Shown in pieces: positions 33,931 through 42,864 of a stretch of DNA of 64,000 nucleotides; within the stretch, counting starts at the first letter, position 1, and each line of letters begins with the position of its first letter. Source of the stretch: Gemmatimonadota bacterium (GTDB taxonomy: Bacteria; Gemmatimonadota; Gemmatimonadetes; Gemmatimonadales; GWC2-71-9); the NCBI GenBank assembly GCA_003222115.1, contig QHUL01000055.1:28944-92943 (forward strand), read 5' to 3'. Under the pieces are notes generated by a model that worked only from the letters and a program-made list of their open reading frames with translations, was not told where the DNA came from and searched no databases. The position numbers were made by a program, and so were the translations under genes.

Positions 33931-35388
33931 CTTCCCCGAGTAGTCCACGTACACCACCTTCGTCTCGGAGTAGAAGTCGTAGACTTCCCAGCCGCCCTCG
34001 CGGTGCCCGTTCCCCGTCTGCTTCACGCCGCCGAACGGCAAGTGCGCCTCGGCGCCGATGGTCGGCGCGTTCACGTAGGTGATCCCGTTGTCGAGATCCT
34101 GCATCGCGCGGAACGCGGCGTTGACGTTGCGCGTGTAGATCGAGCTCGACAGACCGTACGCCACGTCGTTGTTGACGCGGATCGCCTCGTCGAGCGAGCC
34201 GACCCGGATCACCGACAGCACCGGCCCGAAAATCTCCTCTTGCTCGACCCGCATCCCGGGCTTCACGCCCGTGAGCACGGTCGGCCGGTAGAACCAGCCG
34301 CAGTCGAACGCCTTGCCCGCGGGCTTCGCGCCCCCCGTCGCCAGGGTCGCACCCTCCTCCTGTCCCACGCCGACGTAGTATTCGACCTTCTTGCGGGCGG
34401 CCTCGTTGATGAGAGGCCCCACTTCCGTGGAGGGCTCGAGCCCAGGGCCGAGCCGCAGGCGCTCCGCGCGGTCGCAGATCAGCTGGACGAGCTTGTCGTG
34501 TACCCGCTCCTGGACGATCAGCCGGCTCGTGGCGGTGCAGCGTTGGCCGGTCGTGCCGAACCCGCCCCACAGCACGCCGTCGAGCGCGAGATCGAGATCC
34601 GCGTCCTCCAGCACGATCATCGCGTTCTTGCCGCCCATCTCGAGCGACAGTCGCTTGTGCATCCGGCCGCAGGTGGCGCCGATGATCGCCCCGGTCTCGG
34701 TCGAGCCGGTGAAGGAGATCACGTCCACCCCGGGGTGCTCCACCAGCGCCTTGCCGGCGGCCTCCCCGAGCCCGTGCACGACCTGAATCACTTCGGGCGG
34801 GAGCCCCGCCTCGAGCAACACCTCGACGAGCAGATTCGCCGTGTGCGGCACGTCCTCCGACGGCTTCCAGATGACGGCGTTGCCGCACAGCAAGGCTGGA
34901 AAGAGCTTCCACGTCGGGACGGCCAGGGGGAAGTTGAAGGGCGTGATGACGCCGGCGACGCCGATGGGCCGGCGATAGCTCATCGCCCACTTGTTGCGAA
35001 GCTCGGAGGGCACGGTGCGCCCGAACAGCCGGCGCCCTTCGGTGTGGGCGTAATAGGCCGTGTCGATCCCCTCCTGCACGTCGCCCTTGGTCTCGAGCAC
35101 GACCTTGCCCATTTCGCGCGTCATGGCGCGGGCGATCCGATCCTTGTGCTCAACCAGCAGGTCGCCGACCCGGTGCAGGACTTCGCCCCGCACCGGCGCG
35201 GGGGTCCGGGACCATTCGGCGAAGCCGCGCCGCGCGGACTCGACGGCGCGCCGCACGTCCTCGGGCCCCGACCTGGGGAACAGGCCGATCAAGTCGGTCC
35301 ACTCGGCGGGATTGCGGTTCTCGAAGTAGTCGTCGGTGGCCGGCGGGGCCCACTGGCCGGCGATGAAGTTCCGAAAGCGCTCAGCCAT
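33898..35388 (-). CDS. NAD(P)-dependent aldehyde dehydrogenase
   Basis: The 496-residue protein oxidises an aldehyde to the acid. It starts at ATG 35388, giving MAERFRNFIAGQW. Motifs are ITPFNFPLAVPTWKLFPAL, KPSEDVP, FTGSTETG, the general base Glu in LEMGGKNAMIV and the nucleophile Cys in GTTGQRCTATSRL, with EEIFGPVLSVIRV and PFGGVKQTGNGHREGG near the end. It resembles piperideine-6-carboxylate or alpha-ketoglutarate semialdehyde dehydrogenases, but the substrate cannot be fixed. Its position tail-to-tail with an acyl-CoA ligase could mean a joint aldehyde-to-CoA route, although the two are transcribed separately. Confidence 0.92.
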   Translation of the reverse strand: MAERFRNFIAGQWAPPATDDYFENRNPAEWTDLIGLFPRSGPEDVRRAVESARRGFAEWSRTPAPVRGEVLHRVGDLLVEHKDRIARAMTREMGKVVLETKGDVQEGIDTAYYAHTEGRRLFGRTVPSELRNKWAMSYRRPIGVAGVITPFNFPLAVPTWKLFPALLCGNAVIWKPSEDVPHTANLLVEVLLEAGLPPEVIQVVHGLGEAAGKALVEHPGVDVISFTGSTETGAIIGATCGRMHKRLSLEMGGKNAMIVLEDADLDLALDGVLWGGFGTTGQRCTATSRLIVQERVHDKLVQLICDRAERLRLGPGLEPSTEVGPLINEAARKKVEYYVGVGQEEGATLATGGAKPAGKAFDCGWFYRPTVLTGVKPGMRVEQEEIFGPVLSVIRVGSLDEAIRVNNDVAYGLSSSIYTRNVNAAFRAMQDLDNGITYVNAPTIGAEAHLPFGGVKQTGNGHREGGWEVYDFYSETKVVYVDYSGKLQRAQIDTEG

Positions 35389-35399
35389 CACGTCAGCTT

Positions 35400-35876
35400 T
35401 CAGTGAGAGGAGGGGGGAACGACGTCGCGACACAACCACGGCGCCTCGGCCTTGGCGTAGCCGATGCGCGGCAGCACTTCGCGTGCGGCGAGCACGAGCC
35501 CGAAGATGATGAGTCCCTGCGACAGTACGTGAGCGACGCCGAGCCGGCGCTTCCAGGAGGAGATTCCGCTCCAGGTCCCTGCCGCGATCACCGCGGCGAC
35601 GCCGATGAGATAGAAGATCAGCCGCAGCCCGCACCCGTGGGTGTAGGGCCACTGCGTCATCCCGATGCCGATCAACAGGCCGAGCACCACGCGGGCCCAG
35701 GTGCCGAGCCACTGGCCGGCGGCGGTGAGATCGGCACCCGGGGGCGCCACCGCGGGCGTCTTCCTCACGGTGGGCGCGGAGCTCGCGGACGGGGTGGGCT
35801 CACCGTACGGCAGCTTCTTCAGCAGCCGGTCCACCTCGGCCATCTCCTTCTCCCAGTCCTTTTCCTTGTCGACCAC
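35400..35876 (-). CDS. Hypothetical membrane protein with charged N-terminal region
   Basis: I do not recognise this 158-residue protein. The first 50 residues are charged and then proline-rich (EKDWEKEMAEVDRLLKKLPY). Three hydrophobic segments follow: WARVVLGLLIGIGMTQW, LIFYLIGVAAVIAAGTWSG and VLSQGLIIFGLVLAAREVLP. The start is GTG 35876. It lies 11 nt upstream of the aldehyde dehydrogenase in the same direction and is probably in its transcript. The charged part would be cytoplasmic. Confidence 0.72.
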   Translation of the reverse strand: MVDKEKDWEKEMAEVDRLLKKLPYGEPTPSASSAPTVRKTPAVAPPGADLTAAGQWLGTWARVVLGLLIGIGMTQWPYTHGCGLRLIFYLIGVAAVIAAGTWSGISSWKRRLGVAHVLSQGLIIFGLVLAAREVLPRIGYAKAEAPWLCRDVVPPSSH

Positions 35877-35951
35877 TAGTGACGTGCCACCGTGATGGGA
35901 ATAGGTAGGAATGAATCGCTCGTCGGGTGCGTCGGACGCAAGAGTCTCACA

Positions 35952-37331
35952 CTACGCCTCCCGCGCCAGGTGATAGCGCTCGATCTTCTTGTAGAGATTG
36001 CTGCGCGGCATGTTCAAGGTGCGCGCCGTCTCGGACACGTTCCAGTCATGTTCTTTCAGCTTCGCGAGCAGATAGGCGCGCTCGGCGGCCTGCTTGAACT
36101 CCTCGAACGTGGCCGCCCGCATCCACGGCGCTCCCGCGAGATCCCCGCCGCTTCCCGCGTCCCGCGTCCCGACGCCCGCCAAGCGCTCCACGTCCCCGGG
36201 GGTGACGACCGGTCCCGCGGCGAGGATCAGCAGCCGTTCGACCCCGTTGCGCAGCTCGCGGATGTTTCCCGGCCAGTCGTAGGCCGTGAGACGCTTCAGC
36301 GCCTCCTTCTCGAACTCCTTGCGTGCCAGCCCGCTCTGTTCGGTGAGCTGGGCCACGAAATGCTCGACGAGCTGCGGGATGTCGGCGCGACGCGCCCGCA
36401 GCGGCGGGATTTCGATCGGCACGACGTTGAGTCGGAAATACAGGTCCTCGCGGAACCGCCCCGCCGCGATCTCGACGGAGACGTTCTTGTTCGTGGCGGC
36501 GATCACCCGCACGTCCACCCGCAGCGCCTTCCCCGACCCCACGCGCGATATCACCCCTTCCTCGAGGGCACGCAGCACCTTCGCCTGCGCCGCGAGGCTC
36601 ATGTCGCCGATCTCGTCCAGGAACAGCGTGCCCCCGTCGGCCAGCTCGAACTTCCCCTCCCGATCGGCAAACGCGCCCGTGAAGCTGCCCTTCATGTGGC
36701 CGAACAGCTCGCTCTCGATCAGCTCCCCCGGGATCGCCGCGCAGTTCACCTCGACGAACGGGCCCTGGGCGCGCGGCGACAGCGCATGGATCGCCCGCGC
36801 CACCAGCTCCTTGCCCGTGCCGTTTTCGCCCAGGATCAGCACGCGGGCGTTCGAGGGCGCCACCTTCTCGATCCGCTCGATCACCTGCTTGACGCCCCTG
36901 CTCGAACCCACGATCTCGTACTCCGCGTGCACCACTGCCCGGAGCCGCAGGTTTTCGCTCGCGAGCTCGACGTGCTGCAGGGCGTTCCGCAGCGTCAGGA
37001 GCACGCGGTCGGTGTCGAGGGGCTTCTCGAGGAAGTCGTACGCGCCGTGCTGCGTGGCTTCGACCGCCGTCTGGATCGTGCCGTGTCCCGAGATCATCAC
37101 GACCTGCGCCTGGTGGTCGAGCTCGCGCAGCCGCTTCAGGGTCTCGATCCCGTCCATCCCCTGCATCTTGACGTCCAGGAAGACGAGGTGCGGGCGGAAC
37201 TCCTCGTACAGCGTGAGTGCCTCGGCTCCCGTCGCGCCGGTGCGGACCTCGATCTGCTCGTACTCGAGGAGCTGCTGCAGCGCTTCGCGGATGCCCTTCT
37301 CGTCGTCGACCACCAGCACGCGACGGCTCAT
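35952..37331 (-). CDS. NtrC-family sigma-54-dependent response regulator
   Basis: The 459-residue protein has a receiver domain with phosphoacceptor Asp53 (HLVFLDVKMQGMDG), a AAA+ domain with Walker A GENGTGKE, the sigma-54 contact loop as GSFTGAF (Ser in place of the first Ala of GAFTGA), Walker B GGTLFLDEIGDM and a C-terminal Fis-type helix-turn-helix (NVSETARTLNMPRSNLYKKIERY). No histidine kinase gene is adjacent. ATG 37331 overlaps the stop of the upstream membrane-anchored protein (ATGA), so both come from the larE-led transcript. Confidence 0.95.
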   Translation of the reverse strand: MSRRVLVVDDEKGIREALQQLLEYEQIEVRTGATGAEALTLYEEFRPHLVFLDVKMQGMDGIETLKRLRELDHQAQVVMISGHGTIQTAVEATQHGAYDFLEKPLDTDRVLLTLRNALQHVELASENLRLRAVVHAEYEIVGSSRGVKQVIERIEKVAPSNARVLILGENGTGKELVARAIHALSPRAQGPFVEVNCAAIPGELIESELFGHMKGSFTGAFADREGKFELADGGTLFLDEIGDMSLAAQAKVLRALEEGVISRVGSGKALRVDVRVIAATNKNVSVEIAAGRFREDLYFRLNVVPIEIPPLRARRADIPQLVEHFVAQLTEQSGLARKEFEKEALKRLTAYDWPGNIRELRNGVERLLILAAGPVVTPGDVERLAGVGTRDAGSGGDLAGAPWMRAATFEEFKQAAERAYLLAKLKEHDWNVSETARTLNMPRSNLYKKIERYHLAREA

Positions 37332-37996
37332 GGTCGGCTCCGCTTGGTCTTGTACAGGACGACGCCGGTCCGATGGACCACGACGTCGGCGAAGGCGGGA
37401 GACACGCGCAGCGGCACGGCGCCGGTGGAGTCCGCGCCGGCCATGCGCCGCGCCAGCTGCCGGATCATCGGCGTCGGGAACGGCACGCCGCGCAGGCTCA
37501 GCTCCTCCACCCGCCAGCGCGCAATGCCCGGCCGCTCGATGGCGACCGGCCCCGCGAGCCGCAGCGGCTCCATGGGATTCAGCATCGGGCCGAGCGGCCC
37601 CAGCGCATCCGGGGGGATCGCGCGCGTGTCGAGCCGGCAATGCACGGCCAGCGCGCCCTCCAGGAGCTCCACCCGCAACGAGTCGAACGTCTTACGCACC
37701 GACCAATCGAGGCCGCTCCCGATCAGGGCGGCCACCTCGTTGGGCGAGAGGACCACGGAATCGGGGCCGCTCGGCTGCTTCAGGCGCTCGGCCTTGGTCT
37801 GGCTGCTGGCGAGCGACCTCGGGGTCGGAGCCCCGACCGCGGTGTCCGTCACGGGGGGCAGCGCCGTGCGCCGCGGGCCGAGCCAGCGGGAGGCGGTGCG
37901 GAGGAGCGGCTCCCGGAACCACCAGGCCACGAGCCCCGCGCCGAGGACGAGCGCCAGGCAGCCGAGCCGCAGGACGCCTTTAAGGCAGCCGTTCAC
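37328..37996 (-). CDS. Hypothetical membrane-anchored protein
   Basis: This 222-residue protein has a single N-terminal membrane helix (LRLGCLALVLGAGLVAWWF) and a soluble part that contains VVLSPNEVAALIGSGLDW, a predicted beta-rich middle and repeated proline-containing turns (DALGPLGPMLNPMEPLRLAGP). The soluble part would lie in the periplasm. I recognise no family. It overlaps thpR by 17 nt and the response regulator by 4 nt, so it may be functionally tied to the latter. Confidence 0.75.
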   Translation of the reverse strand: MNGCLKGVLRLGCLALVLGAGLVAWWFREPLLRTASRWLGPRRTALPPVTDTAVGAPTPRSLASSQTKAERLKQPSGPDSVVLSPNEVAALIGSGLDWSVRKTFDSLRVELLEGALAVHCRLDTRAIPPDALGPLGPMLNPMEPLRLAGPVAIERPGIARWRVEELSLRGVPFPTPMIRQLARRMAGADSTGAVPLRVSPAFADVVVHRTGVVLYKTKRSRP

Positions 37997-38537
37997 TGTG
38001 CCTCACCTGATACACCGCGCCCCCCGATTGGAGCATACTCTGCATCAGGTCCACGGACCCGACGACCACGGTCTCCGCGAACTCGAGGCGCCCCAGCGCT
38101 GCCTCGAGGCCGGCGAAGTCGCGCGACCGCCCGTCACGACCCGCCCGGCCCAGCGTGAGATGAGGGCGGAAGGGCCGCGCCTCGGTGGGAAACCCGAGCG
38201 GCGCGAACGCTTCTTCGACCTGATTTTGCAGCAGCTCGAGGGACGGATCGGGAGCCACGCCGACCCACACGACGCGCGGACGCTGGAAATCCGGGAACGC
38301 GCCGAAACCGCCCAGCGCGAGGGGCAGCGCCCGCGCACCGCGCACCGTCCGCGTGAGCGCGGCCGCGAGCTCGGGGTCGCGTTGCTCGGCGACCTCGCCC
38401 AGGAACTTCAGCGTGAGATGGATGCCCTCGGGGCGGACCCAGCGGATGGGGAAGCCCGCATCGCGCAGCGGCGCCGTGGCCCGCCACAGTGCTTGTCTCG
38501 TCGCCTCGGGCAGGTTGAGCGCGAGGAAAACTCTCAA
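37980..38537 (-). CDS. thpR: RNA 2',3'-cyclic phosphodiesterase (2'-5' RNA ligase family)
   Basis: The 185-residue member of the 2H phosphoesterase family has both HxT motifs, at H40/T42 (IHLTLKFLGE) and H126/T128 (RPHLTLGRAG). It opens 2',3'-cyclic phosphates on RNA, and related enzymes can ligate 2'-5' in vitro. The start is TTG 38537, which overlaps the larE stop (TTGA) and gives the canonical N terminus MRVFLALNLPE. Confidence 0.92.
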   Translation of the reverse strand: MRVFLALNLPEATRQALWRATAPLRDAGFPIRWVRPEGIHLTLKFLGEVAEQRDPELAAALTRTVRGARALPLALGGFGAFPDFQRPRVVWVGVAPDPSLELLQNQVEEAFAPLGFPTEARPFRPHLTLGRAGRDGRSRDFAGLEAALGRLEFAETVVVGSVDLMQSMLQSGGAVYQVRHSERLP

Positions 38538-39370
38538 GCCCGACTGGCGCCCTCGAGCAGGCTGCCCCGGCGATAGCCGCGCGGATCCACGCCTACCGCC
38601 CCGAACCCGAGAGCCGCGAGCCGGGCGGTCACGTGATCGAGACGCTGCTCGAGCCACGGGATCCACCGCGGCTCGACCTCGATGCGCGCCCCGCCCCCGC
38701 CGTGATGGCGCACGCGCAGGTCGCCCGTCACCCCCAGCTCGCGGAGATAGCGCTCCGCGGCTTCCACCTGACGCAGGCGCTCCGGCGTGATGGTCAGGCC
38801 GTAGACGACGCGACTCGAGAGACATGGCGCCGCCGGCGCATCCCAGGTCGGCAGCCCGAGACCGCGGGAAGCGTCCCGGATCTGGGCCTTGGTCATCCCG
38901 GCCTCCGCGAGCGGCGAACGCACGCCGGCGCTCCGGCCGGCCGCATACCCCGGCCGGTGCTCTCCTCCCCGGAGATCGTCGGCGTTCGTGCCGTCGCACA
39001 CGACCGCGAGCCCGCGGGCGCGGGCTTCCGGGACGAGCCTGCCCCAGAGCTCCGTCTTGCAGTAGAAGCACCGGTTCGTGGGATTGGCGACGTAGTTCGA
39101 GTCCTCGAGCTCCCGGGTCTCGATCTCGACGAGGGGGATGTCGAAGCGGCGCACCAGCGCCCGCGCCGCCTCCCACTGGGCCAGGGGATACGACGCGCTG
39201 CGCCCGATCGCGGCCATCATCCGCTCGCGGCCCAGCTCCTGACGCAACACCACGGCCAGGAACGCGGAATCGACCCCGCCCGAGTAGCCAAGGAGGACCG
39301 AAGGGAAGGTCCCCACGAGCCGGCGCAACGCCGTGACGGGATGGGTAGGAGCCGGGACTGGCGTGGACAT
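38534..39370 (-). CDS. larE: LarE-type ATP-dependent sulfur transferase
   Basis: LarE donates sulfur to build the nickel-pincer cofactor of lactate racemase and relatives. The 278-residue protein has the PP-loop SGGVDS at residues 30-35, the NPTNRCFYCK cysteine pair (C101, C104) and C183 in APCLSSR, which is a plausible sacrificial sulfur donor. No larB or larC is in the window, so the cofactor target is unknown. ATG 39370 follows a promoter by only 6 nt. Confidence 0.88.
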   Translation of the reverse strand: MSTPVPAPTHPVTALRRLVGTFPSVLLGYSGGVDSAFLAVVLRQELGRERMMAAIGRSASYPLAQWEAARALVRRFDIPLVEIETRELEDSNYVANPTNRCFYCKTELWGRLVPEARARGLAVVCDGTNADDLRGGEHRPGYAAGRSAGVRSPLAEAGMTKAQIRDASRGLGLPTWDAPAAPCLSSRVVYGLTITPERLRQVEAAERYLRELGVTGDLRVRHHGGGGARIEVEPRWIPWLEQRLDHVTARLAALGFGAVGVDPRGYRRGSLLEGASRA

Positions 39371-39376
39371 GGCGGA

Positions 39377-39405
39377 ATAGTAACGACTTACGCTGTCCCA
39401 ATCAA
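39377..39405 (-). promoter_or_regulatory. Promoter of the larE operon, probably leaderless
   Basis: On the minus strand TTGATT (39405-39400), a 17-nt spacer and TACTAT (39382-39377); the -10 box ends 6 nt before ATG 39370. Both boxes match consensus at four of six positions. Confidence 0.65.
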
Positions 39406-39611
39406 AGGACAATGTTTGCCGGCGAGAAACGGATAGATCGTAAGCCCGGAACCACGTAGCCTGATCATGCGTTGTCGAAATGCTCGTTTCAGCTACGGGT
39501 AGCAGGGAATCACCGAAAGCGAGCCTCCACCATACTCCCAAAGTCGAGCCGGATGCGGTCGACCGCAACACCCTGCGCGCCGGGTCCACTCCCGCGGGAG
39601 CTGGACTGACG

Positions 39612-40544
39612 ATGGCCGGGCTGCGCGGCAAGCCGCTCATCGCGTACCTCGTCGTGTGCGTCTTCTGGGGCTCGACCTACCTCGCGATCCGGGTCGGCGT
39701 GGGTGTGCTGCCGCCGTTCCTCTTCGCCGGCCTGCGGTTCCTCGTGGCGGGGGTGCTGCTCCTCGGAATCGCGCTCGCGCTGGGCGACCGGCTGCCGCGC
39801 CGCGCGGTCGACTGGCGCACGTCCGCCATCGTCGGACTGTTCCTCCTGTCCGGGGGCAACGCGTTCGTCGTGTGGGCCGAGCAATTCACCGCGTCGGGGA
39901 TCGCGAGCATTTTCGTCGTGACGGTCGCCCTGTGGATGGCCTTCTTCGACGCGATCATCCCGGGGGGCTCGGGCGATCTCAGCTGGCGGGTCGTGGCCGG
40001 CCTGCTGCTCGGCTTCGCCGGCACGGCGCTGCTCGTGGGCGCGACGCCCGCTCAAATCCTGCACGCCGACCTGCGGGGGCCGATCGCGCTCACCCTCGCG
40101 AGCGCCTCCTGGTCGCTCGGCTCCGTGTATGCGAAGCGGCACCCCACCGAGGCGAGTCCTTACGTCGGCGCCGCGCTCCAGATGATCGTCGGGGGCGGCG
40201 CCGTCGCGCTCGTCGGCTTCGCGCTGGGTGAGTGGAGCGCCTGGCATCTCACACCCCGGGGCCTGGGCGCGATCGCCTACCTCGTGGTCTTCGGATCGAT
40301 CCTGGGCTACAGCGCCTACACCTACGCCCTGCGGCACGCCTCGCCGACGATCGTCGGCACCTACGCCTACGTCAACCCGGTGATCGCGGTCCTCCTGGGC
40401 TGGCTCATCCTCCGAGAGCCTGTGACTGCTCGGACGTTCGTCGCGATGGCGATGATTCTCGGGGCCGTCGTGTGGATCCAGTTCTCGCACAGGGTTCCGG
40501 GAATCGGGCGGCGCGCCGTCGCCACCGCCGGCGCCAGCGAATAA
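39612..40544 (+). CDS. EamA/DMT family transporter
   Basis: The 310-residue inner-membrane protein has ten hydrophobic segments in two EamA halves (KPLIAYLVVCVFWGSTYLAI and ADLRGPIALTLASASWSLGS) and the ending typical of YedA-type exporters (TYAYVNPVIAVLLGWLILREP). It probably exports small metabolites such as amino acids. ATG 39612 is preferred over a longer frame because the added 44 residues are not hydrophobic or conserved-looking. Confidence 0.9.
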   Translation: MAGLRGKPLIAYLVVCVFWGSTYLAIRVGVGVLPPFLFAGLRFLVAGVLLLGIALALGDRLPRRAVDWRTSAIVGLFLLSGGNAFVVWAEQFTASGIASIFVVTVALWMAFFDAIIPGGSGDLSWRVVAGLLLGFAGTALLVGATPAQILHADLRGPIALTLASASWSLGSVYAKRHPTEASPYVGAALQMIVGGGAVALVGFALGEWSAWHLTPRGLGAIAYLVVFGSILGYSAYTYALRHASPTIVGTYAYVNPVIAVLLGWLILREPVTARTFVAMAMILGAVVWIQFSHRVPGIGRRAVATAGASE

Positions 40545-40605
40545 GGAGTTTGCGGCGTTCCCACCGAGCCGCCATCTTAGCGGCCCCCCGGAGACGAGAG
40601 GCATC

Positions 40606-42072
40606 GTGAAGAAAACACTGTTCGCGCTGGGCGGCGCCGCAGCGGCGCTCGCGGTCGTGCTGCTCGCCAACGCGACAACGTATCACACCCGGCAGATCCC
40701 TGCGGAGCCCGCGCCGGCGATGGCGCTCGACACGGCGGCCGCCGCCGAGCGGCTGGCGCGCGCCCTGCGGTTCCGGACGATCTCCTTCGGTGGCGCGAGC
40801 GGCGTGGACACGACGCCCTTCCACGATTTGCAGCTGTACCTCCAGCGGACCTTCCCGCGGCTGCACGCGGCGTTGACGCGCGAGCGCGTCGGCGGGCTGA
40901 GCCTGCTGTACCGCTGGGCGGGGAGCGACACGACACTCGCACCGATCCTGCTGCTCGCGCACCAGGACGTGGTGCCCGTCGAGCCCGGTACCGAAGGCCG
41001 CTGGACCGAGCCGCCGTTCGGCGGGAGCATCTCCGACGGGTTCGTGTGGGGCCGCGGGGCGCTCGACGACAAGGACAACCTGCTCGGGATCCTGGAGGCC
41101 GTGGAGGGCCTGGTCGGCCAGAACTTCCACCCGCAGCGCAGTGTGTACCTCGCCTTCGGCGCCGATGAGGAGGTGGGCGGCACGGGCGCGAAGGCGATCG
41201 CCGCGCTGCTCGCGGCCCGCAGCGTCCATCCGGCCTTCATCGTAGACGAGGGCGGCGCGATCATGCAGGGGCTCGTCCGGGGGGTGCCCGGATCGGTCGC
41301 GCTCGTGGGCATCGCCGAGAAGGGGTACATCAGCGTGGAGCTCACGGTGCACGCGCCCGGGGGACACTCGTCGATGCCGCCCGCCGAGACCGCGGTCGGG
41401 ATCCTGAGCGCCGCCATTGAGCGGCTGGAGCGCCATCCGATGCCGGCCGCGATTCGCGGGGTTACGGCCCAGATGCTCGATTACGTGGGACCGGAGCTCG
41501 CCTTCCCCGAGCGCCTCGCGGTGGCGAACCGCTGGCTGTTCGGTGGACTCATCGCCGGGCGGATCGGCGCCACCCCCGCGGGCAACGCGCTGCTCCGCAC
41601 CACGACGGCGCCGACCATGCTGCAGGCCGGCGTGAAGGACAACGTCCTGCCCTCGTCCGCCCGCGGGGTGGTGAACTTCCGGATCCTGCCCGGCGACACG
41701 CCCGACATGGTGCTCGCGCACGTGCGCGCCACGATCCGCGACCCGCGCGTGGACGTACGCCGCTACGAATCGTTCCTGTCCCAGCCCTCACCGGTCTCGG
41801 ACGTGGGCTCGCCCCACTTCCGGCTGCTCGAGCGCACGATCCGCCAGGTCGCTCCCGATGCCATTGTCGTGCCGTGGCTCGTCGTGGGCGGGACCGACGC
41901 GCGCCAATACACGGGCCTCACGCCCGATGTGTACCGCTTCAGTGCAGCGCGGATGGGTCCCGGGGACCTGGAGCGAGTCCACGGGACCAACGAACGGCTC
42001 GCGGTGGCGAGCTATGTGCAGGTCGTGAAGTTCTACGTGCTGCTCGTGCGGAACGCCGCCTTAGGGTCCTGA
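40606..42072 (+). CDS. M20 family metallopeptidase, CPS1/PM20D1-like
   Basis: The 488-residue zinc peptidase has an N-terminal membrane anchor or uncleaved signal (TLFALGGAAAALAVVLLANA). The metal-site motifs are LLAHQDVVPV, GRGALDDKDN, the catalytic pair in FGADEEVGGTG and VDEGG; a dimerisation domain with VHAPGGHSSMPP and a late GGTDARQY follow. The layout fits carboxypeptidase S or N-acyl-amino-acid hydrolases. The start is GTG 40606 with GAGAGG upstream. Confidence 0.92.
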   Translation: MKKTLFALGGAAAALAVVLLANATTYHTRQIPAEPAPAMALDTAAAAERLARALRFRTISFGGASGVDTTPFHDLQLYLQRTFPRLHAALTRERVGGLSLLYRWAGSDTTLAPILLLAHQDVVPVEPGTEGRWTEPPFGGSISDGFVWGRGALDDKDNLLGILEAVEGLVGQNFHPQRSVYLAFGADEEVGGTGAKAIAALLAARSVHPAFIVDEGGAIMQGLVRGVPGSVALVGIAEKGYISVELTVHAPGGHSSMPPAETAVGILSAAIERLERHPMPAAIRGVTAQMLDYVGPELAFPERLAVANRWLFGGLIAGRIGATPAGNALLRTTTAPTMLQAGVKDNVLPSSARGVVNFRILPGDTPDMVLAHVRATIRDPRVDVRRYESFLSQPSPVSDVGSPHFRLLERTIRQVAPDAIVVPWLVVGGTDARQYTGLTPDVYRFSAARMGPGDLERVHGTNERLAVASYVQVVKFYVLLVRNAALGS

Positions 42073-42076
42073 GCTC

Positions 42077-42778
42077 TCAGAAGCGATACGCCAACCCGAA
42101 GGACAACACCGGGTACACCTTCGCGTACTTGCGCACGTCGTGCTGGGTTGTGTCCGCTTGAGGCTGGAGGTCGTTGCCGCACTGCGTCCCCGCTGCGCAG
42201 CCCGACCCGCTCGCGGTGAGCGTGATCGTGGGCTTCCCGATCGCGGCGCCCAGGTCGAAGAGAAACGCCAGCCCCCCTCCCTTGCTCGCGGGCGTCCCGA
42301 ACCCGAGCCCAACGTACGGGCTGACACCCGGATACTTGCCTTCAGCAGTCAACGCGCCCACCTGAGCCGTGGTGTAGGTGTTGCCGTTCATCGTGAACGT
42401 TCCGGACGACGTGGGCTGACCGGTGGCGTCGATCGTGAGCGGATTGGTCAAGATGCCGCCCGTGAAGTGGAAGCTGCCGCGCCGGCCCGGGTAGAGATCG
42501 ATCAGCACCGACACGGCGTGCAGCTTCAGCGACGCGTCGTAGGTGATGTCCGATTGCGTCTTCGTGGTGCTGAGCTTGAAGTAGTTCGCGCCGACCCGTG
42601 CCGCGACATGGTCGGTGAGCAGCCTGGCAACCTCACCGCCCAGGCCTAGGGTGAGGAACCGGAAAGCGACGGAGATGTTCTTGCGAGTCTCGGCGGCAAC
42701 AGGTTGGGACGGCTGCTGTGCGGCGAGCTCGCGGCCCGAGCACAGCACGAGCCCAGCGAGGACGAAATGGATTCGCAT
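42077..42778 (-). CDS. Putative outer-membrane beta-barrel protein
   Basis: The 233-residue protein has a signal peptide ending Leu-Ala-Ala-Gln and amphipathic strands up to a C-terminal Phe (PVLSFGLAYRF), the usual barrel end. One loop holds two cysteines (GSGCAAGTQCGND) that could form a disulfide. GGGAGG precedes ATG 42778. I recognise no specific family. It is convergent with the M20 gene across a 4-nt gap. Confidence 0.78.
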   Translation of the reverse strand: MRIHFVLAGLVLCSGRELAAQQPSQPVAAETRKNISVAFRFLTLGLGGEVARLLTDHVAARVGANYFKLSTTKTQSDITYDASLKLHAVSVLIDLYPGRRGSFHFTGGILTNPLTIDATGQPTSSGTFTMNGNTYTTAQVGALTAEGKYPGVSPYVGLGFGTPASKGGGLAFLFDLGAAIGKPTITLTASGSGCAAGTQCGNDLQPQADTTQHDVRKYAKVYPVLSFGLAYRF

Positions 42779-42864
42779 GGCGCCTCCCGCACGCTGTTGA
42801 GGTGGTACCGACCAGCGGTCAACCTACAGGCGGTTCACGGGTCGGCAAGCGGTTTCAACCTGCA

